From Clostridium homopropionicum DSM 5847 (GTDB taxonomy: Bacteria > Bacillota > Clostridia > Clostridiales > Clostridiaceae): DNA of 64,000 bases. Of the stretch, positions 29,037-36,909 are shown piece after piece. The translations under genes and the position numbers were made by a program. Position 1 is the stretch's first letter. Each line of letters begins with the position of its first letter. The stretch lies in assembly GCF_001263795.1 (NCBI RefSeq), contig NZ_LHUR01000012.1, positions 186,001-250,000 on the forward strand, given 5' to 3'. The notes beneath the pieces were generated by a model. The model was not told where the DNA came from. It ran no database searches and was given only the letters and a program-made list of their open reading frames with translations.

Positions 29037-29052
29037 TCAACAACTGCTTTTT
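29023..29052. terminator. shared terminator over convergent stop codons
   Basis: AGCAGTTGTTAATCAACAACTGCT is a near-perfect palindrome containing both stop codons: TAA of the kinase (29034-29036) and TAA of malic enzyme on the other strand. It is followed by T7 on the plus strand. It surely stops the kinase transcript; on the minus strand the tail is T-poor. Confidence 0.8.
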
Positions 29053-30187
29053 TTACTTCTTCTGCTACTGCTATACATACTCTTTTATCTAAAGCATCAG
29101 GAATTATAAACTCCTCATTTAATTCTTCATCAGAAATAAGATTTGCAATTCCTCTTGCCGCTGCAAGTTTCATTTTTTCACTTATATCCTTTGATCTTAT
29201 TTCAAGAGCGCCCTTAAATATTCCTGGAAAAACTAAAACATTATTAATTTGGTTAGGAAAATCAGATCTTCCAGTAGCTACTATTCTCGCTCCTGCTTTC
29301 TTAGCTATATCAGGCATAATTTCTGGCGTTGGATTTGCCATTGCGAAAATTATGCTATCATTATTCATATATTTAACCATTTCTTCATTTAATACATTAG
29401 GACCAGAAACACCTATGAAAACATCCTTTCCTTTAATGATATCTCCAATAGTTCCCCTTTCAAATTCTCTATTTGTAACTAAAGCAATCTCCTTCTGAGC
29501 TTCATTTAGCCACTCTTCTCCTTCAACTATTGCTCCTTGCCTGTCACACATAGTTATATGCTTTGCTCCTGCTAATAATAATAGCTTACATATAGATATG
29601 CCTGCAGCTCCTGCACCATTTATGACAATTCTAACTTCTTCTAACCTTTTATTTATAAACTTTAAAGCATTGTATAACCCTGCTAGAACCACTATTGCAG
29701 TTCCATGTTGATCATCATGAAATACAGGAATATCAAGCTCTTCCTTAAGCTTTCTTTCTATATAAAAACACTCAGGTGCTTTGATATCCTCTAAATTAAT
29801 GCCTCCAAAAGTTGGAGCTATTAACTTTACAGTTTCAATAATCTTATCAGGATCTTTAGTATTAATACAAATTGGAAATGCATCTATGCCGCCAAACTCC
29901 TTGAATAGTAATGCTTTTCCCTCCATAACCGGAAGAGATGCTTCTGGACCGATATCTCCAAGTCCTAATACTGCTGTTCCATTAGTTACAACTGCTACTG
30001 TATTGCCTTTGAAAGTATATTCATATACCTTTTCTTTATCTTCTTTAATTTTAAGACAAGGTTCAGCCACTCCCGGAGTATATGCAACAGCTAAATCATG
30101 TTTTGAGTTCACAGCAACTTTGCTTTTAACTTCTAACTTGCCCCTATTTTCCTTGTGCATTTTTAATGCTTCTTCTTTTACGTTCAT
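29033..30187 (-). CDS. malic enzyme, NAD(P)-dependent
   Basis: Oxidative decarboxylation of malate to pyruvate. 384 aa, the short bacterial form without the phosphotransacetylase extension. YTPGVAEPC near 37 (Tyr is the catalytic acid), KGNTVAVVTNGTAVLGLGDIGPEA, EDIKAPECF with metal ligands, HDDQHGTAIVVLAGL near 155 and the nucleotide fold INGAGAAGISICK near 190 are intact. GGGGGG precedes the ATG. The stop lies inside the palindrome it shares with the convergent kinase gene. Confidence 0.95.
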   Translation of the reverse strand: MNVKEEALKMHKENRGKLEVKSKVAVNSKHDLAVAYTPGVAEPCLKIKEDKEKVYEYTFKGNTVAVVTNGTAVLGLGDIGPEASLPVMEGKALLFKEFGGIDAFPICINTKDPDKIIETVKLIAPTFGGINLEDIKAPECFYIERKLKEELDIPVFHDDQHGTAIVVLAGLYNALKFINKRLEEVRIVINGAGAAGISICKLLLLAGAKHITMCDRQGAIVEGEEWLNEAQKEIALVTNREFERGTIGDIIKGKDVFIGVSGPNVLNEEMVKYMNNDSIIFAMANPTPEIMPDIAKKAGARIVATGRSDFPNQINNVLVFPGIFKGALEIRSKDISEKMKLAAARGIANLISDEELNEEFIIPDALDKRVCIAVAEEVKKAVVD

Positions 30188-30243
30188 CTTAGTATCCCCC
30201 CAAATTATTTTTTAGATTATCATCTTTAGCCCCTAATCCACAA

Positions 30244-30888
30244 TTATTTTTGACTAGGCTTATTTTTACTATAATATTCACAGCATTCTGAAAGTGGGCA
30301 TACACTACATTGTGGATTTCTAGCCTTACATATCTTTCTTCCATGCCATATTATATAATGATGAGCATCACTCCATTTTTCCATAGGAATGTTTTTCATC
30401 AATTCTTTTTCTACTTGATCTACATTTTTTCCTGTTCCTATGCCTATTCGGTTAGCAACCCTAAAAACATGTGTATCCACTGCAATAGCTGGAACTCCAA
30501 AAGCATTTGATAAAACTACGTTTGCAGTTTTTCTTCCTACACCAGGAAGCTTAATTAATTCTTCCATGTTTTCAGGTACTTTTCCATTATGCTCATTTAA
30601 AATACTCTTAGATGCCGCTAATATATTCCTGCTTTTATTTTTATACAAACCACAGCTTTTAATTATTTCTCCTAATTTCTGTTCAGTTAAGGTAACCATA
30701 GCCTCCGGAGTATTATATTTCTTATAAAGCTCTTTTGTTACCTCATTTACTCTTTCATCTGTACATTGAGCAGATAATATTGTAGATACTAATAGCTCAT
30801 ATGGGCTATTAAAATCTAAACCACATTTAGCTCCTTTATATGTATTTTCTAGTATTTCTATTACTCTTTTTTTCAATTCTTTTTTCAA
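30244..30888 (-). CDS. nth: endonuclease III
   Basis: DNA glycosylase/AP lyase for oxidised pyrimidines in base-excision repair. 214 aa from the chosen TTG at 30888. The helix-hairpin-helix LPGVGRKTANVV (with catalytic Lys) and VDTHVFRVANRIG (with catalytic Asp) are present, and the [4Fe-4S] loop reads C-X6-C-X2-C-X5-C at CKARNPQCSVCPLSECC near the C-terminus. The start is set by GAGGTG 6 nt upstream of the TTG; the longer frame to 31026 would run through the plsC terminator and into plsC, so I reject it. Confidence 0.93.
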   Translation of the reverse strand: MKKELKKRVIEILENTYKGAKCGLDFNSPYELLVSTILSAQCTDERVNEVTKELYKKYNTPEAMVTLTEQKLGEIIKSCGLYKNKSRNILAASKSILNEHNGKVPENMEELIKLPGVGRKTANVVLSNAFGVPAIAVDTHVFRVANRIGIGTGKNVDQVEKELMKNIPMEKWSDAHHYIIWHGRKICKARNPQCSVCPLSECCEYYSKNKPSQK

Positions 30889-30932
30889 AGTTTTCACCTC
30901 GTAATTATGTTCATTGCCATTATACCACAAAT

Positions 30933-30963
30933 TAAAAAAGTAGAGGTGAAATTTGCCTCTACT
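30933..30963 (-). terminator. terminator of the cysE-queG-plsC operon
   Basis: AGTAGAGGTGAAATTTGCCTCTACT-type stem followed on the minus strand by TTTTTTAATT, just after plsC and before the nth start. Confidence 0.8.
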
Positions 30964-30973
30964 TATATTCTTC

Positions 30974-31684
30974 CTAAAATAACTGACTATATTCCCCTCT
31001 ATACTCCTCTGGCAGTAGTTCTGCAATTTTTCCCATAAGAAAATTTATAGCTCTTTCATCATAGTCCTTTCCCGTTTCTCCTTCTTCTTTAGCTGGGATA
31101 GTGAAACTTGTACCAATTTTAACATTAACATCTGCATGATAAAACTTTTCTAATTCCATATTTCCTTCTTTATTTATTGGTAAAAGCTTTTCTGTTCCTG
31201 TTAATGCAATAGGAACTATAGGAACCTTACATAACCTGGCAATTAAAATTATACCCTTTTTCGCCTGTATCAGCTTTCCTGTTCTACTTCTAGTACCCTC
31301 AGGGAAAATCAACACCTTACCTCCACCTTTTATAATGTCAATAATTTTTTTTATGCCTTCCTTATCAGCAGAATTTGGCTTAACAGGAGTAGTTTTAACT
31401 ATGCTTATTCCTAAACTAGTTAATGAATTATCATTTAATTTTACCCCTGCTGCGAAGGTTACATCAAGACCTTTAAGTACCCTGTTTAGAATTAGAGCGT
31501 CTGAATTGCTTAAGTGATTACATACAAATATTACTGGTTCTTTTATACTCTTAAGATAGCTAGCATTTTCAACAGTTATATTAGCATACTTATCTACATA
31601 ACCTTCTAATAATCTATGTGATATAAATCTAATTAGCCCCTTCGGTAAGTGTCCTATTATCCTAGTCATAGCTGGCGATATCAT
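30974..31684 (-). CDS. plsC: 1-acyl-sn-glycerol-3-phosphate acyltransferase
   Basis: Forms phosphatidic acid from lysophosphatidic acid at the membrane. 236 aa. The catalytic HX4D motif is HLSNSD within CNHLSNSDAL (about 55), and the substrate motif is FPEGTRSRTG (about 128). Hydrophobic patches rather than a clear signal peptide suggest peripheral association. AGGGTGG precedes the ATG. It is 42 nt after queG in the cysteine T-box operon, an unexpected partnership. Confidence 0.92.
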   Translation of the reverse strand: MISPAMTRIIGHLPKGLIRFISHRLLEGYVDKYANITVENASYLKSIKEPVIFVCNHLSNSDALILNRVLKGLDVTFAAGVKLNDNSLTSLGISIVKTTPVKPNSADKEGIKKIIDIIKGGGKVLIFPEGTRSRTGKLIQAKKGIILIARLCKVPIVPIALTGTEKLLPINKEGNMELEKFYHADVNVKIGTSFTIPAKEEGETGKDYDERAINFLMGKIAELLPEEYRGEYSQLF

Positions 31685-31726
31685 GAGTTTATTCCACCCT
31701 TCTTATTCATCTGTATATATAATACA

Positions 31727-32707
31727 TTATAAATTAGAATTTTTCAAAAGTCTAAAATAATATTCTTTAACGTAAGATGAATTTATATTTTTTATGCTAT
31801 TTTCATCCATATTATTTTTATTAGATAAATTTATAAGCGCATTTCTTTGAATAATATTTTTACCTCTCCAGCCGCAAGAGGTTATCTTATACTTTTCATT
31901 AAAATCTTTCTTATTAATATTTACTAACTCCTTAATATTAGGGTTCTCCATATGTTCTTTAGGTTTAAATTCCTTAAGGGTAGAAAATTTAACTTCCTTA
32001 TTGCGTGGGCAAACCTCCTGACAAGTATCGCATCCGAAAAGTCTTCCATTAAATAATTTGAACCATTTATCCTCTACATCTTTTTTCTGAGTTATATAAG
32101 ATAAGCATATATTAGGATTATTCTGTTCTTTTAATATTGATTTTGTAGGACAAGCCTCTATACAAAGATTGCAATTTTCACAGGTTAAAAGCATTGGTTT
32201 ATCCGCTTGTATTTCTAGATTAGTTATTATTTCTCCTAAGAAAACATAAGAACCATACTCCTCTGTAATTAACATTCCATTTTTACCGATAAATCCAATA
32301 CCACATAGATAAGCGATATATCTTTCAGGTAGCCCTGTGCTATCAACAAAATATATCGCATCTCCACCAAAGCCTTGAATAAAGCTGCATATTTTTTTCA
32401 AATACTTTGAAACTACTTGATGATAATCCTCACCGCGAGTATATTTAGAAAAATATACCAATTCATTATTTTTACTTTCATACCCATAGGGAAAAGCTAT
32501 AGAAATAATGGTTTTACCATCTTCCATATAAATAAACGGATTCACTCTTCTTTCTATATTACTTTCCTCAAACTCATTTTCTATTCCTTTTTCTTTTCTT
32601 TTAGTAAAAAAGTCTCTAAGCTCATCAAAGCTTCTACAATGCGTAAATCCTACTAGATTTAATCCAAGATTATTGCAATACTCTTTAATACTAACTTTAT
32701 AATCCAT
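31727..32707 (-). CDS. queG: epoxyqueuosine reductase-like iron-sulfur protein
   Basis: The last step of queuosine synthesis in tRNA uses a cobalamin and two [4Fe-4S] clusters. 326 aa. The N-terminal DUF1730 part holds AYLCGIGFIGKNGMLITEEYGSYVFLGEI near 130-158; the cluster region has CENCNLCIEACPTKSI near 180 and CDTCQEVCPRN near 225. Shorter than the roughly 380-aa Bacillus QueG because the C-terminal HEAT-like part is reduced. It is 18 nt after cysE. Confidence 0.85.
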   Translation of the reverse strand: MDYKVSIKEYCNNLGLNLVGFTHCRSFDELRDFFTKRKEKGIENEFEESNIERRVNPFIYMEDGKTIISIAFPYGYESKNNELVYFSKYTRGEDYHQVVSKYLKKICSFIQGFGGDAIYFVDSTGLPERYIAYLCGIGFIGKNGMLITEEYGSYVFLGEIITNLEIQADKPMLLTCENCNLCIEACPTKSILKEQNNPNICLSYITQKKDVEDKWFKLFNGRLFGCDTCQEVCPRNKEVKFSTLKEFKPKEHMENPNIKELVNINKKDFNEKYKITSCGWRGKNIIQRNALINLSNKNNMDENSIKNINSSYVKEYYFRLLKNSNL

Positions 32708-32725
32708 TTTATATTAATTTACCTT

Positions 32726-33304
32726 TCATTCTGCACATCTTTTAAATTTTTCATAATCCCCTATATTAATCAATTCAGTATTTTTGCTTTCTACGATTTT
32801 ACCTGGTATTCCAACAACAGTAGAACCTTCTGGTATATTTTTAAGCACTACAGAATTAGCACCAACTTTGCAATTATCTCCTATAGTAATAGGTCCTAGG
32901 ATTTTAGCTCCAGCTCCTATAACAACATTATTTCCAACAGTGGGATGTCTTTTCCCCTTCTCTTTACCAGTACCCCCTAAAGTAACTCCATGGTATAAAA
33001 GAACATTATCTCCTACCTCGGCAGTCTCCCCTATAACAACGCCCATTCCGTGATCAATAAATAGCCCTTTCCCTATTTTAGCTCCTGGATGAATCTCAAT
33101 TCCAGTTAAAAATCTTGCAAACTGCGAAATCAACCTTGCTATGAAAAAAATTCTTCTCTCATAAAAGAAATGAGCTACTTTATAATGAATCAACGCGTTA
33201 ATTGTTGGGTATAAGAAAAATACTTCTACCGAACTTCTAGCTGCTGGATCATTTTTTAGAACATTATCTATGTCATATTTAATGCTTTTAATGAATTTAA
33301 ACAT
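32726..33304 (-). CDS. cysE: serine O-acetyltransferase
   Basis: Makes O-acetylserine from serine and acetyl-CoA, the carbon skeleton of cysteine. 192 aa, the short Firmicute/EpsC-type form. Left-handed beta-helix hexapeptides run from [29 protein letters not shown]-like sequence (about 68-97) to [14 protein letters not shown]; the active site lies in [17 protein letters not shown] (about 108-124). GGGGG precedes the ATG. It is the first gene after a T-box leader with a Cys specifier, so it is induced by uncharged tRNA-Cys. Confidence 0.95.
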   Translation of the reverse strand: MFKFIKSIKYDIDNVLKNDPAARSSVEVFFLYPTINALIHYKVAHFFYERRIFFIARLISQFARFLTGIEIHPGAKIGKGLFIDHGMGVVIGETAEVGDNVLLYHGVTLGGTGKEKGKRHPTVGNNVVIGAGAKILGPITIGDNCKVGANSVVLKNIPEGSTVVGIPGKIVESKNTELINIGDYEKFKRCAE

Positions 33305-33309
33305 ACTAA

Positions 33310-33575
33310 TTTCCCCCTATTAAAATAATTGTGAATAATAAAAAGCTTTATCTCTATAATAATCTAGAGACAAAGCTATCTTCTGCGGTTCCACTCTAAT
33401 TGGATAAAATCCCACCTCATTCAAGCACTTATTAATAAATGCTTTATTACTATAACGGGTAATCCCGTTGCAGCCTACTGTAATTTCGGTGCAAAACTCC
33501 GAAGGGCACTTCATATAAACTCCATATAGAAATCTTACAGCCTATGATTTCCTCTCTGAATATCTTGTTTACATT
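33310..33575 (-). promoter_or_regulatory. T-box riboswitch, cysteine-specific, for cysE-queG-plsC
   Basis: On the minus strand, stem I begins near 33565 with AGAGAGG. The specifier is TGC at 33508-33506 (context GAAG-TGC). The T-box AGAGTGGAACCGCAGAA lies at 33397-33381; its bulge TGGA, rather than the common TGGT, matches the U discriminator base of tRNA-Cys. A terminator (AGCTTTGTCTCTA pairing with TAGAGATAAAGCT including a G-U, then T5) lies at 33379-33342. The frame called here at 33320-33514 is not a gene. Confidence 0.9.
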
Positions 33576-33692
33576 ACTTTCCTTCTTCACTGCATTTCCT
33601 ACTATTTTAGTAAGGATTATATTTTCATTATATGGACTAGAATATAAATTGTCAACAATTTTTCAAAAAACCAAATTAAAAATTTGGGCTCT

Positions 33693-34397
33693 CTACTTAC
33701 AAAATCTGTGGGAACCTATTATTTTAATAAGCGGTCTTGACCAAATCCAAGCACTTGTAGCTGTATTAGGGTTAAAATAATATATTGCTCCACCTGATGG
33801 ATCCCACCCGTTTATGGCATCCCTTGCTGCCCTTATAGAACTAGCTTCCATCTGTGCATGTATTTGTCCGTCAACTATTGCAGTATAAGCTCCTGGCTGA
33901 TAAATTACTCCAGCAACAGTATTAGGAAATTTAGGATGTTTTACCCTATTCAATACTACTGCTCCTACAGCAACTTGACCTTCATATGGTTCACCTCTAG
34001 CCTCTCCATTAATTAGTCTTGCAAGTAACATAACATCTGAATTATTTGAAGATGCAGTATTTGATGAAGTTTTACTACTGGGCCCAGCATTTATACCAAG
34101 AGCAGCTAATGTTCTATCTCCAACAATTCCATCTACTGTAAGCCCATTTTTTCTTTGAAAATTTTTTACTCCTAAGTAAGTTTCGTATCCATATATTCCA
34201 TCTAAATTGCCTTTATAATACCCCCAGGCTTTTAATCTTCGTTGAACTTCTGTTACTATAACTCCTCTTGAGCCGTACCTAAAAGTATCTGTTTTAATAG
34301 GTCCATAATGGATTAAAATATTCCATGTACTTACATAGGAGAATACTAGAACTATTATTAGTACACCTATTCTCATTATGCCTAATTTTCTCTTCAT
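33693..34397 (-). CDS. sleB: spore cortex-lytic enzyme, SleB type
   Basis: Lytic transglycosylase that degrades muramic-lactam cortex peptidoglycan at germination. 234 aa. N-terminal signal or anchor helix (about 8-28), a PG_binding_1 domain (about 40-103, with YGSRGVIVTEVQRRLKAWGYY and YETYLGVKNFQ), a Ser/Asn linker, then the Hydrolase_2 catalytic domain (about 122-234) with LLARLINGEARGEPYEGQVA, where the catalytic Glu is in INGEA. B. subtilis pairs it with YpeB; no ypeB is adjacent. It indicates a spore former. Confidence 0.92.
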   Translation of the reverse strand: MKRKLGIMRIGVLIIVLVFSYVSTWNILIHYGPIKTDTFRYGSRGVIVTEVQRRLKAWGYYKGNLDGIYGYETYLGVKNFQRKNGLTVDGIVGDRTLAALGINAGPSSKTSSNTASSNNSDVMLLARLINGEARGEPYEGQVAVGAVVLNRVKHPKFPNTVAGVIYQPGAYTAIVDGQIHAQMEASSIRAARDAINGWDPSGGAIYYFNPNTATSAWIWSRPLIKIIGSHRFCK

Positions 34398-34492
34398 GTA
34401 AAGTCTCCTCCTAAATATAGATTAGAATCAAAGTCTAATTTACATTTATTTTGTGCAAATTTGAAAAAAATACACTTAAAACATAGTCTAAC

Positions 34493-34529
34493 AAAAATAG
34501 AGCTTATATTTTAATACAAGCTCTATTTC
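34493..34529 (-). terminator. terminator of the PRC/MgtE_N/CBS gene
   Basis: AAATAGAGCTTGTATT and complement, followed on the minus strand by TTTTTG. Confidence 0.78.
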
Positions 34530-34536
34530 TAAAAAA

Positions 34537-35799
34537 CTATACTGCTCTTTTAAATTTTTTCTTCCATTTATCTTCGAACAATTCTTCAATAATGTCGTTT
34601 ATAATCACTATACCTTGTAATTTTTCTTCATTATCTATTACAGGTATTGTTATAAGATTGTATTTAACAAACTTACTCATAGCTGAATCTAATTCTTCAT
34701 CATCTCTTAAAACTATCGGTTCCGTATTCATTATTTCTTTTAGCTTTACATTTGAATCTGAAAATACTAAATCATTTAATGTTAAAACTCCCTGAAGCTT
34801 TTCATTCTGATCAGTAATATATATATAGTGTGATATCTCTTCATCAGGTTTTAGCTCTTTTAATAATTCGATAGTATCCCCAGCTGTTATATTTACGTTT
34901 AACGCTACAAAATCCGTATTCATTATACTACCTACAGTTTCTTCTTCATACTTCATAAGGTCTCTTACTTTTTCAACGTCATCACTTTCTAAATTCATAA
35001 GTAGTTTTTCAGCTGCTTCTTCATCTAATTCTTCTAGGATATCTGCTATTTCATCATTAGACATATTGCTCAAAATTTCTGGAACCTTTGATTGATTCAT
35101 AGTTTCTAATATATCTACTTGAATTTCTGGATCAATTTCCTCCAGTGTATCTGCGGCAAGATGCTTATCTAAGCTTTCAAATATTTTGTTTCTATACTTT
35201 AAATCAACTTCCTCCAAAATATCTGCAATATCTGCAGGGTGCAGCTCAGAAATTTTCTTGTAAGGTACTGATATTTTTAAGCTATCTTCAACCATTTCCA
35301 ATGACTCAACATCATCCCACATTATAACTTTATTATTAGGATGCTTTCTCAATAGCTTATACAAAAGTTGAATAAGCCATCCAATTCCATATCTTCTGCT
35401 TAATGCTAAAAAGCCTGTTTCAACTGCTATTACTCTAATTTCATTAGAAATACTTGCAATTCTTAAATCATTAACTCTTACAACCTTTTTACCATTTACA
35501 TCAACAATCTGTTTGTCTAATAAATGCTTAGATAGAAGATAAGAATAAGCTCTAGGAATAATATCTTTAACTCCTCTTGCCCTTATTTGAATTTTGCCAT
35601 TTTCATTGCAAAATTCAACATTTCTAAATTCATAGTTATATACTTCTCCACCACTCTTCACTTTATATCCTATAGCTTTAGGATATCCATCTCCAGTAGT
35701 AACGTATATATCAGTTAGTTTTCCAATGCAATCACCATATTCATCGTAAATGTCTCTATGGAGTGCCTCGCTTAAATAAAAACTACTAAGCTTTCTCAT
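34537..35799 (-). CDS. PRC-barrel / MgtE N-domain / CBS-pair protein without channel
   Basis: A soluble 420-aa protein of the architecture of the cytoplasmic part of the MgtE Mg2+ channel. The N-terminus (about 1-85 and 90-165) is PRC-barrel-like. About 210-310 is the MgtE_N superhelix with the repeated pattern HPADIADILEEVDLKYRNKIFESL and LSNMSNDEIADILEELDEEAAEKLL. About 312-415 is a CBS pair. There is no MgtE membrane domain after the CBS pair. The ATG at 35799 is chosen because AGGAGG lies 7 nt upstream. A role in sensing Mg2+ or nucleotides is inference. Confidence 0.85.
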   Translation of the reverse strand: MRKLSSFYLSEALHRDIYDEYGDCIGKLTDIYVTTGDGYPKAIGYKVKSGGEVYNYEFRNVEFCNENGKIQIRARGVKDIIPRAYSYLLSKHLLDKQIVDVNGKKVVRVNDLRIASISNEIRVIAVETGFLALSRRYGIGWLIQLLYKLLRKHPNNKVIMWDDVESLEMVEDSLKISVPYKKISELHPADIADILEEVDLKYRNKIFESLDKHLAADTLEEIDPEIQVDILETMNQSKVPEILSNMSNDEIADILEELDEEAAEKLLMNLESDDVEKVRDLMKYEEETVGSIMNTDFVALNVNITAGDTIELLKELKPDEEISHYIYITDQNEKLQGVLTLNDLVFSDSNVKLKEIMNTEPIVLRDDEELDSAMSKFVKYNLITIPVIDNEEKLQGIVIINDIIEELFEDKWKKKFKRAV

Positions 35800-35844
35800 G
35801 GATATTCCTCCTTTTCCATAGAGGAATACCATAATAAACTTAAA

Positions 35845-35916
35845 AATTGACAATTGGCAATTGACAGTAAAAATATCAAATAAAATACACACTATCAACT
35901 CTCAATTGTCAACTTT
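35845..35916. repeat. heptamer inverted-arm element, AATTGAC type
   Basis: AATTGAC AATTGGC AATTGAC (35845-35865) faces the inverted units ATCAACT CTCAATT GTCAACT (35894-35914) across 28 AT-rich bases. It is the same heptamer word as the second half of the element at 12034-12262. Confidence 0.8.
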
Positions 35917-35997
35917 TAAATTCAAACTAATCTCCTCTATGTTACTATTAAATTTTAAAGTTTTTTCCGATCTCCTACTAAGGGGACCACCTTCCAT
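35902..35997 (-). CDS. possible 31-aa small protein
   Basis: ATG at 35997 with AGAGGTG (36010-36004) 6 nt upstream, a well-spaced ribosome site, then 31 codons beginning MEGGPLSRRSEKTLKF and ending LNLKVDN with TGA at 35904-35902. It is charged, with no membrane segment. The last codons lie inside the heptamer repeat, so the element may have replaced the original 3' end. I do not recognise a family; chance cannot be excluded. Confidence 0.35.
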   Translation of the reverse strand: MEGGPLSRRSEKTLKFNSNIEEISLNLKVDN

Positions 35998-36177
35998 TTA
36001 TTTCACCTCTTCTCAAACAATTTTTCATAATTTCATTTACAAATTTCTCTCTTTAATATAAATTATATTACATAATTCCTAAAATGCAACCGTATTTAAT
36101 CAATTACATTAAAAATATTTATTTAAGTCACTATAGTTAACTCTGGATTAAATTTTCATAGTTTCTCTTATACATTT

Positions 36178-36220
36178 AAAAAAATCAGACAGATAAACAC
36201 TATCTGGCTGATTTTTTTAA
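36178..36220 (-). terminator. terminator overlapping the end of the membrane-protein gene
   Basis: On the minus strand AATCAGCCAGATAG pairs with CTATCTGTCTGATT-like sequence and is followed by TTTTTTTAA. Its 5' arm includes the last codons and the TAG stop of the gene at 36200. Confidence 0.75.
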
Positions 36221-36850
36221 TTTCTCAATGCTATAATTCAATGCAAGAATTCCCAATACATCACTAATTATAATATGTTTAATAAAACCAAAGCCTAATA
36301 AAATTAAAATTGCTTCAATAATTATTAAGCTAGAAGAAAGCAGAAGAAGCACCTTTCCTGTCTTCTTTATTCTATTAAAGCAAAATGCCAATATTAATCC
36401 TAGTAATATTAGATTCAAAATAATATATGGAATAAATACGAGAATTTTATTTGTAAATTCCATATAGTAACCGCCAAAACTGCCTATACATATCCTAATT
36501 GGAAAGTTATATATTAAATATGAATAAACTACTCCTAAGATTATAGCTATTAAAAATATAAATGAAAATTTAATCTTATCATTTCTTATCAATATATATG
36601 TGGTAACCAAAATGCTTAAAGGAACATATATAAAGTTCAGAAAATATACTGGTTTTAAAAAATATAAATATACAATATTGTTGGCAAAGAACATGTATAT
36701 CAAGCAAATATACCTTAATGTTAAGAAGGTGAATATTACTGAGCATATAAGTTTGATCTTATTAGGTGCATACTTAATAGTTTTATTAAGCCCATCATAT
36801 ATAATAAAAATCATAAATAACAATATCATTAAATAAAAATAAAACTTCAA
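36200..36850 (-). CDS. membrane protein of unknown function
   Basis: 216 aa, almost entirely hydrophobic, with about 7 likely membrane helices (around 4-18, 33-55, 66-88, 96-115, 132-155, 165-183, 188-200) and a short basic tail EKLKKSAR. I see no conserved catalytic residues and recognise no family. It lies downstream of the diacylglycerol kinase gene in the same direction, 59 nt away, so it may share its transcript. Codon use is like its neighbours. Confidence 0.6.
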   Translation of the reverse strand: MKFYFYLMILLFMIFIIYDGLNKTIKYAPNKIKLICSVIFTFLTLRYICLIYMFFANNIVYLYFLKPVYFLNFIYVPLSILVTTYILIRNDKIKFSFIFLIAIILGVVYSYLIYNFPIRICIGSFGGYYMEFTNKILVFIPYIILNLILLGLILAFCFNRIKKTGKVLLLLSSSLIIIEAILILLGFGFIKHIIISDVLGILALNYSIEKLKKSAR

Positions 36851-36909
36851 TTAAATTATCCCCATAAAATTGTTGTTATCTATAATTATTATACAGTAAT
36901 ATTTTTTAT

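Larger units (their letters stand above)
35800..36199. other. intergenic region upstream of the PRC/MgtE_N/CBS gene
   Basis: About 400 bases. It holds the AATTGAC heptamer element (35845-35916) and a possible 31-codon frame (35902-35997). The remainder to 36175 is AT-rich without recognisable structure. I looked for a Mg2+-sensing M-box and saw none of its conserved core. Confidence 0.6.

Noticed and set aside
33320-33514. 64-aa frame upstream of cysE
   Set aside because: It is within the cysteine T-box leader; its codons are the stem I, T-box and terminator helices.
33544-33780. 78-aa plus-strand frame near sleB
   Set aside because: No ribosome site; it overlaps the T-box 5' end and the end of sleB on the other strand.
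35800-36199. Mg2+ riboswitch (M-box) ahead of the MgtE_N/CBS gene
   Set aside because: None of the M-box conserved blocks are seen; the region is a heptamer element and AT-rich sequence.
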